NCBI GenBank assembly: GCA_029891385.1
Contig: CM057233.1
Location: 52,840,063-52,904,062, forward strand
Reading direction: 5' to 3'
Length of the DNA: 64,000 nt
From: Erythroxylum novogranatense
Taxonomy: Eukaryota; Streptophyta; Magnoliopsida; Malpighiales; Erythroxylaceae
Below are positions 23,024-34,255 of this stretch, piece after piece (the first letter of the stretch is position 1; every line of letters begins with the position of its first letter). Under the pieces are notes generated by a model. It did not search any database, was not told where the DNA came from, and saw nothing but the letters and a program-made list of their open reading frames with translations. The position numbers and the translations under genes were made by a program.

Positions 23024-24187
23024 ATGGAAGCAGCCATGGTTTATGGAAGACTTGTGGACTTTGAGTCACTAAGGAGTGACGGCATGGATGTAGAACCAGA
23101 GATCACAAGATCTGGCTGGAAGAACTTCTTTCAGATACGAGAACTTGTCTATACGGATGAGGTATATGAGTTCTGGAAGAACGCTCGTCTGGTAGAATAC
23201 ACTATTGTATCATCTGTGGAAAGAATATCTCTTCTTGTCACAAAGGATTTAATAAGGAATGTGACTGATTGCCCATCGGTTGGTGAGAAACTGTCTACCA
23301 AGGCTGGATGGATGTCCTCAGTTGGAATGAAGGAAGAAGATGTCAAGAGACAGCTCTATGGCACAAATGATTCCAGGGAGAGGAAGACATCAAATCTGAT
23401 TCCAAAGGCTCGGGTTCTTCATGCAATCCTGTTTAATTGCATTCTTCCCAGAGTTGGTTCAAGGCATTTGGTGACTACTCTAGATGAACAATGCTTATTC
23501 TTTCTTCTGAATAGAAATCCCATAGATCTACCATTCTTAATCTTTCACTATATGGTTAAGGGGTTAAAGGAAACTACAAGTTATCCTTATGGTATGATTT
23601 TGACGAGGATCTTTATGGAATCCAGTATTCGTCTACACCACGGTATCAGACGAATTGTTCCTGTGAAGAGCAAAATCGATGCACATACGATTCGACGAAT
23701 GGGTCTGAACATAGTAGAAAGAGACCAAGCCGACTCTTCAAGGAAGCCAAGAACTGAGGGGGAGCGTGTATTGAAGAAGACTCCTGTCTCAAGTTCTCAA
23801 TCGCCAGTAAGTATCAAATCGCCTACTGCCGAACTAAGGAGAGTGCTAGGGAGACCTCTCATGAAAATGGCGAGTCCTCTTTTCGGAGAAAGCCAATCTC
23901 AGAGGGCAAAGCAAAGTGCGTCAAAGAGACAAGGAGAAAGTCTCTTGAGCGAGGTTGTGAAGAAAGCCAAGAGATCTCCAAGAATCAGGACTCTGAGGCA
24001 ACAGGAAGAGAAGATTGCCAGAGAAAAAAGGCGAGAAGAAACTTCTAAATCTTGTGCACCCAAAGCCACAAGATCCTTAGTCTCTATTCTGGAAGAGGAT
24101 ACGGCCAAAAAATCTAAAGAGACTGAGAGGAAGAGAAAAGCAACATCTGATAAAAGAAAATCTCCTGCAAAGAAATCAAGAAACTAA
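23024..24187 (+). CDS. SIRE third ORF (env position), N-terminal part, S2
   Basis: 387 codons open from the ATG. Residues 1-230 form a globular-looking domain with LSTKAGWMSSV, LIPKARVLHAILFNCILPR, a DEQCLFFLLN stretch and IDLPFLIFHYM. This pattern resembles the plant-mobile-domain-like family annotated as putative plant transposon protein, often found in the env-like ORF of SIRE elements. Residues 240-387 are highly basic and of low complexity (KKAKRSPRIRTLRQQEEK, KRKSPAKKS). I see no signal peptide and no membrane-spanning segment, so an envelope role is not supported by the sequence. The reading frame stops at 24187, and the rest of the ORF known from S3 follows with frame damage. Confidence 0.8.
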   Translation: MEAAMVYGRLVDFESLRSDGMDVEPEITRSGWKNFFQIRELVYTDEVYEFWKNARLVEYTIVSSVERISLLVTKDLIRNVTDCPSVGEKLSTKAGWMSSVGMKEEDVKRQLYGTNDSRERKTSNLIPKARVLHAILFNCILPRVGSRHLVTTLDEQCLFFLLNRNPIDLPFLIFHYMVKGLKETTSYPYGMILTRIFMESSIRLHHGIRRIVPVKSKIDAHTIRRMGLNIVERDQADSSRKPRTEGERVLKKTPVSSSQSPVSIKSPTAELRRVLGRPLMKMASPLFGESQSQRAKQSASKRQGESLLSEVVKKAKRSPRIRTLRQQEEKIAREKRREETSKSCAPKATRSLVSILEEDTAKKSKETERKRKATSDKRKSPAKKSRN

Positions 24188-25473
24188 TCAAGCGAGAGAA
24201 AAGACTAAGAAGGTTAGTCGAAGAAGAACATCTCAACTGCTGAGGACGTTAGTCAACAGAAAGACATTACTGATGCTGTTCAAGTAGAAACAGAAGTCGA
24301 GCAAGATACGCTCAGAAACCCCGATTCAACAAGAAGAACCAGTTGAAGAAAACACGGTTAAGGAAACACCTAATGATCAAGAAAAGGAGCTAGCAGAGGA
24401 ACCAACACTGGAAACACCTTTTGGTCTAAAGAAGGAGCCAAAAGAAGGAAGTCCAGTTCAGGTGATGTCTACTGCAACACATCAAGGAACAACAGCAGTT
24501 TCAGACTCGGATGTTGGACCAGGTCTGAAGGTACACAACTACCATAGATTTATGAGGAAACAGAAGCTGAAAATAAAAATGGTGGAAGTTGTTACCAGAT
24601 AAAGGACTGCTATTGCAATTGGTGTTCAACCAGTGAAGAAAATAGTGGCTATAGTGGAACCTATGGTGATTAATCACAACACATGGCAGTTACTCAAAGA
24701 AGATGAAAGGATCTTCTATGACTCCTTGGGATTTGCTGCTACAATGCCATATCCTACAAATCGTCCCTGCCATCCATGTACCATTTTCCCAGTCACAAAG
24801 AACACAGAAATCATGGTTGCACCAGACATACAACCAAGATTTCCAAAAGATTTCACAAGGGGAAAAACAAAGTTGTATCCTGAAGATGATGCTAGTGATG
24901 ATCTGTCCGCAGATCAAATTGCAGAAGAAGTGCGGAAAATTGATGAAGCATGCACTCCCGCATTAATCCGATCAAGCGGCCGCAGCTACACTAATCGGAG
25001 GAACACTTTCCAGTGGGGGGAAATATAAGAACAGGAACATTTACAGAGTTCCTCGTTCAGACAGTTCTTCGTATTAGGCCTCTGACTAGTACACTGTCTA
25101 TAGAAGCACAAGCCTTACCCCTGCATGGAAGACAGTTGATGATGCTGCCAGTTCCGTTTGATTTAGATCTTCCTGAAGCTGAAATTGAGATCAATGAAGA
25201 CAGTTGCTGATGCTATAAGAACAGGAACATTTACAACTTCGTATTATTCGTCCACCGACTTTTGAGATCAATGAAGACTACACTCCATCCTCTGATGCCT
25301 ACACTACTTTAATTCCTTTCGCTCCTCCATCAGTAGAAGCAGATCAAGCCTCTTCGTCAGTTGATCCACCAGATGAAGTCAGTAGATTACGTGGTGAACT
25401 CAATGACATGAAGGAGACGGTGAATGATCTGAGAAAGATGATAGCAGAACTGCTGAAGTGCCAGAATCGTTAA
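24188..25473 (+). pseudogene. SIRE third ORF, C-terminal part, S2 (frameshifted)
   Basis: Matches the intact S3 segment 58111-59001: an NTWQLLKEDERIFYDSLG block, DDLSADQIAEEVRKID, a segment ending in LPLHGRQLMMLPVPFDL, and a coiled-coil-like C-terminus (LRGELNDMKETVNDLRKM) ending at a stop at 25471-25473. The frame is broken after 24187 and again near 25010. At 25208-25262 a short stretch (AGAACAGGAACATTTACA) is duplicated out of place, apparently a local rearrangement. I cannot assign a biochemical function. Confidence 0.7.
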
Positions 25474-25483
25474 ATCATTTTTT

Positions 25484-25500
25484 ATTATAACAAATAGGGG
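25484..25500 (+). promoter_or_regulatory. Upstream second polypurine tract of S2
   Basis: AACAAATAGGGGGAGAG lies about 180 bp before the LTR, just after the third-ORF stop. S3 has the same at 59057-59071. It duplicates the polypurine tract that touches the LTR. Confidence 0.6.
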
Positions 25501-25662
25501 GAGAGCAGGAAAAAAAGATAATCAACAGAAGAGGAAAGGATGTTCAGATGAAGAAGGTGTGACCACAATGATTTAAGAAAGGAAGAAGATAAGTTTTTTT
25601 ATTTTGCAACATCTGTAAATTTTTGTTTTGTTTTCTTTTCTTGTATGTAATTTGTTATATTC

Positions 25663-25676
25663 AAAAAGGGGGAGAT
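25663..25676 (+). promoter_or_regulatory. Polypurine tract of S2
   Basis: AAAAAGGGGGAGAT abuts the TG of the 3' LTR and is the plus-strand priming site. The equivalent in S3 is just before 59248. Confidence 0.88.
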
Positions 25677-26587
25677 TGTTAAGTCAGAATGACTTTACAT
25701 AAAAATGATTTTGATGTATAACAAAGAGAGATCATATACAAGATAAACAAAATGCATACGTATTTAACTCGAATACGTGACGTACGTATTTAAGTCCGAG
25801 AGACAAGGTTACAAGAAAACAATGGAACCTGAGCGAAGTTGATAAAAGTCAAACACAGATGAAGTTGCAAGAAAATAGTCAGACACAAAAGCAAAGCAGA
25901 CGCAGATGCAGACGCAAAAGCAAAGCAGACGCAGAAAAGAAACAGACGCAAGAGTCAGTTCGTGTTAGTTACAGAACTTAACTGATTAACCATTTCTTTA
26001 AAGATTCAAGAATCAAAGAAGCAGTTAGAGATGAAGGCTATAAATACAAGTCGAAGTCGAAAACTGAAGAGCTGGCTGATGTTAGAAAAATTACACAAAG
26101 TGAAAAAGCGATCAAATGCGAATTAGCTGAGCGCTATCTTACTGTAACAAAGTGTTCAAATATTTTTCTGAGAAGAAAAGTTGTACAGATAGCCTGCAGA
26201 GGCTAAGTGTGAAAGAATACTGGTTGTAGAGACCTGAAGAGACTCGTGAAAGAATACTGTAACGCTTGAAGAGATAGTGAAATCTCAGAAGAAACTCTGA
26301 AGACTGGACGTAGCCCACGGTTTGGAGTGAACCACGATAAATCTGCGTGTCTACTACTCTTACTCTTTATCTTTATCTTTCCTCAAAGTTGATCATTACT
26401 TACTATTCATATACTTAGCATTGAAAAGTTTGATCAATCAGGATTAATAAAGATTTTGTAAAGAATTTTATTTCTAACAAGTAATTCTGAAAAAGATATT
26501 AAAAAAAGGGGAATACACAATTTAACCCCCCCTTCTCGTGCATTTTACTGTATTTCTAAGTGTTGTATTAACGTGTGATTCACTTCA
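25677..26587 (+). mobile_element. 3' LTR of S2 (911 bp)
   Basis: Starts TGTTAAGTCAGAATGAC and ends ACTTCA, then TATTA (target duplication). Shorter than the 5' LTR because of fewer CAGACG and AAGATTC units. TATA box at 26039-26046. Confidence 0.93.
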
Positions 26588-26592
26588 TATTA

Positions 26593-27916
26593 TTCATTAT
26601 GTAATGATTTCAATACTAGATTCTTTATTGATGATTCTTTTGATATCTTTTAATCTACATGCAATAAAACACTACTCTAAATGCAAAACTAAACATAGTT
26701 AGATACTCTTTGACTTGGTATTGGATTTTACTAGCCTAGTAAATGCCATTGAACCAAAGGGAGAAATCTTAATAAAGTTTATAGAACTTAAGAATGTTAT
26801 TATGGAGAATAGAGGAAAAGCTACAATTGAAAAACAAATGGTTCCTCTCATTGTTAGTATAATATAGCATATATATTGGATCCACCTGGGGTAGTTTAAA
26901 AGCATCCTTACTTCCTAATTTTTCTTTGATTATAAGCTATAAAATAAAAAGGTACAGAGATCAAGCTAGAGTTGCATACCAGTTTGTGCCAAAAGGACTT
27001 CGTCTAAGATCCTAAAAGCAGGTTGAAAATTTTATGAACTTTAGAGACTAGTTATGTAACCATAGGAATGTGTCCTACTTGGATGAATTGATGAAATATA
27101 TAGGAAGATTCTTCTTATTCATTACAGTGAAAATACACATTACGTAAAAATATAAAAGGATTGTGAGATTTTTAATCTTCCTATTATACACCATTTTTAA
27201 TCAAGTAAAATTGATAAAAAGATTTATTAAATTTTTAAACGTGTATTTTTTCAATCAAGTATTTTCTATTAATTTTATTAACAAAATGTATTCATAATAT
27301 ATCATATAAGCAGATAATTGATATAGTAGACAAGCCTAAATGTTTCATAACTTGTGATACATAAATGATAAAATAGGATCCATTAAGTCTAGTAATCCAA
27401 TTTTTGAAATCTCAAATTTAATTAAGCCTCATTTCCTAAAATAATATAATAACTTGATATAAAGATGTTTCCACATGTTAATTATTAGTGATTATTATCA
27501 TTCATGCTCTACTTGGCTTCATAAAAATCAATGGAGTCATATGTTCATTAATCAAGACAATCACATTTCCTTAGTAGATGAGATCAAGTCTAATAAAGAA
27601 ATACTTAAGATCATATCATTCATGAACTACAAAACCTATAAACTCAGATTATAATAATGGACATGATTATTGATATTGTTTAATTTGATAAGAAAGAGAC
27701 CATTTGACATTATACTTTAAAAAGGGTGAAGAAACTTGTGAAATTACAGAGATCAAAACTTGACAATAAAACCAATCAATGAAAAAATGTTTTAATAATA
27801 ATAATCAATAAGGATAAATTTAATAAATAAAAATTAGTGAATTTATTCTTTAATAATAATAATCAAGGAAAATAAAATTTAATGAATATCAATTAATGTG
27901 ATTTAATGATATCATT
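26593..27916. other. AT-rich intergenic DNA
   Basis: No gene or repeat recognised. A 68-codon minus-strand open frame at 26699-26905 has no feature I can name and no neighbours to support it. Confidence 0.5.
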
Positions 27917-27924
27917 TTAAGGAT

Positions 27925-28115
27925 CGAGAACGGAACCGGACTCAACTCTAAGGGGGGGGGGGGGGGAGGCCAACATCTAAGGGGGGCACTTATATTTTTA
28001 AGGGGGACCACTTATATTTGTAATTTTAAAAATTTTAATTATATAAGTAATTTAAAAAAAATTATTTGAAAGGGGAGCCATAGCCCCCCCTCCCCATAAC
28101 ATGGCTCTGTCCCCG
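27925..28115. mobile_element. hAT-type MITE (191 bp)
   Basis: Flanked by a perfect 8-bp direct repeat TTAAGGAT (27917-27924 and 28116-28123), the hAT duplication length. The termini are imperfect inverted repeats: CGAGAACGGAACC at the left and CGGGGACAGAGCC as the complement of the right end. They differ only by transitions and resemble the common plant hAT end CAGGGGCGGAGCC. The interior has a run of 15 G (27952-27966) and a C-rich partner near 28085, so it can form a hairpin. No coding sequence. Confidence 0.75.
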
Positions 28116-28123
28116 TTAAGGAT

Positions 28124-29771
28124 GCCACTGAAACATATCATTTGGTACCATAATTCAACTTTATTCCATCACAGAATGCTATAAACAGATGGAACCTTGT
28201 CAAGTCAGAGTAATAAGACCACTTAAGAGATCAATTTTTAATATTTTGAAATGTAAAATTCTTTGGATTCATGACTTCAAACTTATTCGATTTCAATATT
28301 GACAATATGCCATTTTTTTCAAATGAAGACTAAAAATCCCATTTAGTTTTATATTTAAATATTTATAAAAAACTACTTAAAAACGCCATAAAGCTTTCAC
28401 CAAAGTTTAATGCCTAAAATCATAAAAATTCAAATTTATTTTTTTTCTCAATTGGGGATTAAGTAACATCCTAAGCTTGCTTTTAAAGTCTTGTTAAAAT
28501 ATGATTAGAAGTCTAATAAGTTTTCACCAAGTTCAAAATCATGTTAAATCAAATTAATTTTGTCTATCAATTGTTCTCTAATATCAAGACTAAAAGTTCA
28601 AAAGTTTCCATTAATATTCAAAGTCTAATCGTGTTATCTTATAAATTCTCAATTATGTGAATTCATGTTAATAAGTTATTTCAACCACACATGGAATTGA
28701 AGCAACATTTAAGCAATAATTTACCTAAAACGAAGTTCATAAAGAATTCCATCTTCACATTAAATCATAACAAATTAAAGGAGAAAGATCAAATAAGAAA
28801 TAAAATGCAATTCAAGAGATAAAATGAAAGGTCATAGATACATTTTATCATATCAATTCTTTTATTTTATAAACTCTTCTTATTCTGGGTTTAGAATCAA
28901 GAGATGGTCTAACTTGTACTTTTAAGATATCAAAATAGGTTATTTTACTTTTATTTTGGTGATATTAGTATAATTTCTTAAATAATCAATGAATATATGA
29001 AAGATCAACCTTAATAGAAAAGTAAGGTGATTAAAGAGAAAATTAAAATGAATTACTACATACAGTTCTTTTGAGTTTGCATGAAAATTAAAATTTCATT
29101 CATACAGGTTTTGGTGCATAACATTATTGATAATTTTAAACAAAATTTCTTTTTAAATATGTCTCTTTAAAAGTAGAGGACTTTCCAAGCATGTGTCAAT
29201 CAAATTTTATTGAGGGAATGGATTGATAACCTTAGAAGTTTTTATTAATGTTATGAATAATGACTTAGTTTGACCTATAATAGAGTTAGGGTGGCCAAAT
29301 ATATTATTCATCAATTGAGTAAGATGGATTTCACGTAAGTGAATTTTTTCTTTTTTAGACATAAGTTGACCAATAGATTAATATATAAAAACTAACTAAA
29401 GATGAATTAGGTCAATTTAACTAAAATAAATGTCATAATAACTAGTTCTTATTTTAGTTACCATAAAAGAAAATTATTGAGTATAAATAAGTCAAAATTA
29501 AGTTGTAGGATGACATATGGGTGCATTCATGAATATGTAAATATAAATACTAAATGTTTAACAAATTTCGCAAATAATTGCATTCTTATGCACGTAAAAT
29601 TCATCATAAATGTTATTTGAAAACTTAACAATGTATTCAAAGAAATATCTATAATAGCATCAACATCAACCTAGTGAAAGTCCTACTAATACGTAGGATT
29701 TGTGGAGGTCCAATAATACGCAACTTTATTCCTAACTGGTAGAGAGATTGTTTTTGATAGACCCATATAAA
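28124..29771. other. AT-rich intergenic DNA
   Basis: Nothing recognised over 1.6 kb apart from low-complexity A/T. A short segment just before 29770 (GTCCAATAATACGC, GATAGACCCAT) may belong to the Cassandra-like remnant that follows. Confidence 0.5.
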
Positions 29772-29890
29772 AGATGTAATACAAGGACTTCCCAAGAGGT
29801 CACCCATCTTAATACTACTTGCTCCTAAACATATTTAACTTAAGAGTTATGATAAAATTCAATGCATTAGTGCTAAAATATTATTAATCT
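29772..29890 (-). pseudogene. 5S rRNA-derived sequence, probable Cassandra TRIM remnant
   Basis: The plus strand keeps the reverse of plant 5S rRNA: AAGGACTTCCCAAGAGGTC, CACCCATCTTAATACTACTT and GCATTAGTGCT in the right order and spacing, over about 119 bp, which is 5S length. Most differences from the plant consensus look like C-to-T or G-to-A change, as expected for methylated repeat DNA. Cassandra elements carry a 5S gene inside short LTRs and end just downstream of it before an initiator-Met primer site; on the minus strand the bases after the 5S (TTACA, then GGGTCTATCAAAA) are a possible decayed version. A stray 5S pseudogene is the alternative. Confidence 0.7.
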
Positions 29891-30315
29891 ACATATTTTG
29901 TGAATATTATATTAAATTAACTAGAAATTTTAAAAATTAAACAATAAATAAAGGATTGTTAATTATTTCATATATTTTAATACCAATTTTATGACTTGTG
30001 CCAACTAGAGAATAGGTTACCACATGTACCAAACAGAATGTAGTATGAATGGAAAACGGTTCAATAACCTTCAATACCAAACTAGTTTATGGTATTGGTT
30101 GGTACTAGTTATTTTTAATATCTGGAATGAAATTTTTATGATGCTCTTAATTATCACCTAATTTTTTTAATTATATATATTGTAATATGCTATATTTTAA
30201 AATTACAAGTAGATGAGGCGCTGTACTTTTTACACTTTGGCTAGATGCTAATGGATGTTAAATGCAAGTATTGATTTGATTAGACAAATTATAATGGTTT
30301 ATTATTACAAAATGT
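29891..30315. other. AT-rich DNA before the CACTA element
   Basis: May include the upstream part of the decayed Cassandra LTR. Near 30080 a short stretch (AATACCAAACTAG, GGTATTGGTTGGTAC) recalls the GGTACCG-rich element at 35864. Nothing else seen. Confidence 0.4.
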
Positions 30316-30324
30316 CACTACAAG

Positions 30325-30740
30325 AAAATTTGGTTTCAGCAACCAAATTCTCAGCAACCATAGTAAAAAGGTAGCTAATTATATACATTTTGCAACAAAA
30401 AATTATTTGGTTGCAATATATAAGTTACGCATATTTTTACCGACCAATCAATACTTGGTGGTTATAGATGGTCACTAAAACTTACAATTCATGGATATTA
30501 ATATAATGACCAAAATTAACAATTTTAGCGACAACTTTAATGGTCGTTGTAGAAAATTATTAATAACAACCAAATTAACAACCAACTATTAAGTGGTCAC
30601 TACAAGTATTTTAAATTTTTCATTAGTAACCAATAAATTTGGTTGTTAAATTTACATGACTTCTTTACAACAACCACATTATATGATTGCTAAAGAAGTA
30701 TTTATAGCAACAAAATAATTTGTCGCTAAGTATTTTAGAA
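30325..30740. repeat. Left subterminal repeats of the CACTA element
   Basis: About a dozen short motifs around GCAACCAAA / TTTGGTTGC / TGGTCGCTA, on both strands, spaced 20-40 bp. The matching set at the right end covers 34775-35630. Confidence 0.75.
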
Positions 30741-31442
30741 AAGATGAAAAGAGTTCTTTAGATTCAAACATATAGTTTAAATTAGTTTAAAGGTTCGTTC
30801 TTATAATAATTAATTATTATTATTTAATTTATAGTAATTTTATAATTCAAAATATATTTTCATTTGAAGAAAGAAGTTATCTAATAAAATTTATTTTTGG
30901 TAATTTCATATTTCATTTACCTTTAGTTAATTAAATTAGTCAATTTTATTTAGTATGTAAATATAGAAATATTATTGTCTATATTTTTCATTAAAAATCA
31001 AAATTAAGCATAAATTTTACTTTACAATCTAACTTGAAAAGTTAAATATAGCAAGAGATGCTAAAAGCTCAAAAACAAAAAATGAAAGCCAATATATTGT
31101 GACTTTTGTGGGAATAACATTAAAAATAGGGGATTATAAAGAACATGAATTTTGGGTCAATGTCATTAGTGTTAATACCTCTCTCCAAGGAACAAAGGGG
31201 AAAAAATGAATTATATTAGTATATGCATAATGGGAAACATATATAGACCCAAACATATGTTCTTGCCAAATTTTCCAATGTGATCTACACGAATTATAAA
31301 TATGAAACATGAATTAATTTTTTTTTTAATTCAAACAAATTTTAATGTTCCATTCCAAAACTAATGTCCAAATCAGGTGCAAGTGCAACTAATTACACAA
31401 CAATCACTATTAAAAGCATAAAAAGGTAGTTGATCAACGACA

Positions 31443-31586
31443 TTACAAAGCAGTGATCTCCTCCTCCAGAAGTTCATCATCATCGTTGGCACCACAAGAG
31501 TGGTCCTTCAATGGGGTTTTTCCTTTGCTCCTTCTCCCTCCTCCACCATGACGCCCTTTCTTTTTCTTCTTCGTATTATCCCCCAT
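31443..31586 (-). pseudogene. GCN2: Captured first exon of GCN2 (eIF2-alpha kinase)
   Basis: On the minus strand an ATG at 31586 opens 47 codons: a lysine run, a glycine/arginine stretch, then LKDHS, an acidic stretch and ELLEEEITAL. This is the N-terminal leader and the very start of the RWD domain of plant GCN2, the kinase that phosphorylates eIF2-alpha under amino-acid and other stress. The exon is cut after EITAL, where the normal protein goes on into the RWD core, and a stop follows at once (31443-31445). Upstream to about 31790 lies AC-rich sequence that looks like the gene's own 5' leader. Only this end was captured, inside the CACTA element. The identification is from memory of the family and is strong on motif order. 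Confidence 0.75.
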
Positions 31587-31790
31587 TCTTCACCATAAAG
31601 AATCTTGTATTTAAGCAAAACACAACACAACAGCAGCCATCCCAGAGGAGAAAAAAAATTATAGTGGCTAAGGCTCAGGCTTTTCAAACACAAACCAAAT
31701 ACCCAAACTGCCAAACTCTAGCTGAAGTCCAAACCCCTTCTAACAAAAGTACTACAAATTTGAAAATTATTAATTGATTCACTGTAAAGC
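31587..31790 (-). other. Probable 5' leader of the captured GCN2 fragment
   Basis: On the minus strand this precedes the GCN2 ATG and is more GC-rich than its surroundings. It contains no ORF of interest and gives way to plain AT-rich DNA beyond 31790, which marks the likely capture edge. Confidence 0.45.
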
Positions 31791-31917
31791 TTAATTAATT
31801 AAATTTATTAATTTATAAACTTTATTACAGTTAAGCTTAATTAATAATTAATTAATTAATTATACAATTATAATAATACAAACCATATTTACCAAATAGA
31901 AATAATTTAAAGTCTAT

Positions 31918-32395
31918 TACTAGCCCCTCTTTCACTCGAGACATCCATTGGTTCGCATCGGACTATTCGAAGACTGGGAAGTATCAAGTAAGTTACTTCT
32001 CTCTCTCTCTCTCTCTCTCTGCGATAGTTCTTTTGTATGTTTTGGTTGGATGGAAGAGAAAAAAAATGAAAGTTAATAATTGTAAAAAGAAACAATCTTT
32101 GTCTCTCGCATTGCCTATTGATGCTCTAGGATATGTTCAATCTGATTACGTGTTTTTCCTTTCGATTCTAATTGTAAACCTAAATTTGGAAACCAAACAA
32201 TAGAAAATAGCATATTACTGTCATATGAGTCCTGACACATTGAAATCTTCTCTCAACATGAATTTCTTTCAATCTACTTTCCTTTCATTGATCCAATAAA
32301 CAAACCAAAATAATAATCTGCTTCTTCTTCTTCTTTTGAACAGTATAGAAGGAGCTTGTCTAGTCTTCATCTGTCTACGCGTAAACCCATTTCTT
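31918..32395 (+). other. Leader-like captured segment with an intron-like structure
   Basis: A GC-richer stretch (CACTCGAGACATCCATTGG) ends in a donor-like CAAGTAAGTT at about 31986, followed by a (CT)n tract. An acceptor-like TTTTGAACAG lies at about 32343 before a second GC-richer stretch (GGAGCTTGTCTAGTC). It looks like a 5' UTR with its first intron from an unidentified gene. No protein match. Confidence 0.35.
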
Positions 32396-33414
32396 TTCAT
32401 TCATTCTTTTTTTTTAATTTTCTCAGTATTGTTTTCCATTTGAATTTTTGCATTTCCATTTGTTGACACTACGCTTCGGTGGCGTTAGGCGTACGACAAG
32501 AGTCTTTGATGGTGGGTTGTGGGCCGTTTGATTTATTTATCTCCTTTGTTTGTTTATTTTAATCTCTACGCGCTATAGTTTCACTCCACCACAAGTTTAC
32601 TTGTTTGTAATAATGAATAAATTTTTTAAAAACTAAATCAAAATTTAAACCGATAAGATAATAAATTTAAGATTTAAAAGGTTCAATCAGATTAAATTAG
32701 TATAAAATTAAAACATTTAAAATATAATTAAAACATTTTCCAGACTTATCAAAGAAATTGAATTTTAATTAAAATGGTTAAATGAAAACTATTTTATATA
32801 ATTTAGTTTATAAGAACTTAATAATTTAAAAAATTGACTATTTAATTAATAAACTGCTCGATTTTTAACAACAAGAGTTATTATAATAAATTGAATTGAA
32901 ATTTAAAACCGAACTAAAATTTATAGGTTTAATATTTTTACGATTAGACAAAGTTAAACTGATTGAGTTTTTAATTATTAAAAATTAATATTACATGTAA
33001 TCATGTTTTAAAAGTATTTACTTTTAAAGTTATAGTAGAATTCAACAAATATTTAATTACATGATTCTTGATTGATAAAATAAACTATTAGAGAATCTTT
33101 CAAAGGAAATTTTAATACAACCCATATCTTTTAATATATGTTTAATAAATTAAATAATTATATAATCAAAATAAAATATAATAATTCATAAATTATTGTG
33201 ATTTCGATAAATTAATCAATCAATAATATATATATTCATTGAAATATGTAATAATTTATAGTTTATGTGCATTGATTGAGTTATTTAATAAATAATGTAC
33301 AAATTTGGTTGAACCATAATGGAGAGAAGTCAAGCCCTCAATTTATTGTGAGTTGCTACCTTACCCTACTAAACATGCAATTTATAGAGTTTTTCCCAAT
33401 CCATTGTGTATTCA

Positions 33415-33681
33415 TTAGAGGGAGCTACCAAACTTTTCACACCTATTAAGAGAACATTGACTCTTATTTAAAGATGTGAGTAAGAAAAGAGCCTTTGTAA
33501 CTTTCCATTTAATCCGAAGATAAGGTTTCTTGCAAGTCTTCTTAAGAATTGGACTGTTTTTAATAATATTCTTTAACAAGGTATGCTGATCACAGAACTT
33601 ATCAAAATAAGTTATAGCAAGCTGAAAGATTTCTCCAAGAGAATGACGACATGTGTGTGTTTTAGTTTTGGGCTTTTTCAA
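33415..33681 (-). other. Unidentified open frame inside the CACTA element
   Basis: 88 codons on the minus strand with balanced composition (HSLGEIFQLAITYFDKF; KKPYLRIKWKVTKALF). It is less AT-rich than the DNA on either side, so it could be a third captured exon. I do not recognise the protein, and chance is possible. Confidence 0.3.
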
Positions 33682-34255
33682 TGACTATGAATAACTTAAA
33701 CTAATAATTTTTTGTTTTTCTAAAATCTTTATTAAATAATTTTTTTATAATTCCTTCTTCTCAAACTTTGTAGTTTTTTTCTATACTTCTAAAATTTTAA
33801 ATTTATAATAAAAATAAATAAATAAAATATATTTTAAAAACAACACTTTGAATGGAACTCAAATACGTGAAGATGGGATTGACATTATTTGGTACAACCG
33901 TATAACATTTATGTTTAGGAAACCTCTAGACAACTATCTACTAAAAAGACTCCATATCTATTAATTTATTGGTATTTTACATTATAAAACTCATAATTGA
34001 AATACACTATAGTTTTAATGAATATTTTATTGCATTTATTGCAAATTTCGTCCCATAACTATTGGAAAATGGCAAAATAGGACTGTCCCTTTTTTTGTGG
34101 CAATTTACTTTTTCATTTTATTATTACATTATATGATCGTATCCATTAGAAGGGGAATATTTCATGGTTCTTGGAGGTGCTTCCATTGTCAGAACATAGT
34201 AATCATATTCTTGAAGTCTTCCTGATGCGTCTTGGTTCTTATTCATTCTTTGCAG

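Larger units (their letters stand above)
16990..26587 (+). mobile_element. Full-length SIRE/Maximus-type Ty1-copia element S2 (9.6 kb)
   Basis: Bounded by LTRs 16990-18005 and 25677-26587, both TG...CA, and by a perfect 5-bp target duplication TATTA (16985-16989 and 26588-26592). Internal order: primer binding site, gag, protease, integrase, RT, RNase H, an extra ORF downstream of pol, and two polypurine tracts. This order with a third ORF is typical of the SIRE/Maximus lineage. By eye the last 500 bp of the two LTRs differ at roughly two positions per hundred, mostly transitions, so the insertion is fairly recent. All three genes nevertheless carry stops or frameshifts, so this copy needs help to move. 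Confidence 0.95.

Noticed and set aside
23024..24187. A true retroviral envelope gene
   Set aside because: No signal peptide, cleavage site or membrane segment visible; only its position resembles env.
26699..26905. 68-codon minus-strand open frame
   Set aside because: No domain, AT-rich, no splice or expression context; likely chance.
33415..33681. A confident third captured gene in the CACTA element
   Set aside because: Composition is suggestive but there is no recognisable motif or splice context; listed at low confidence only.
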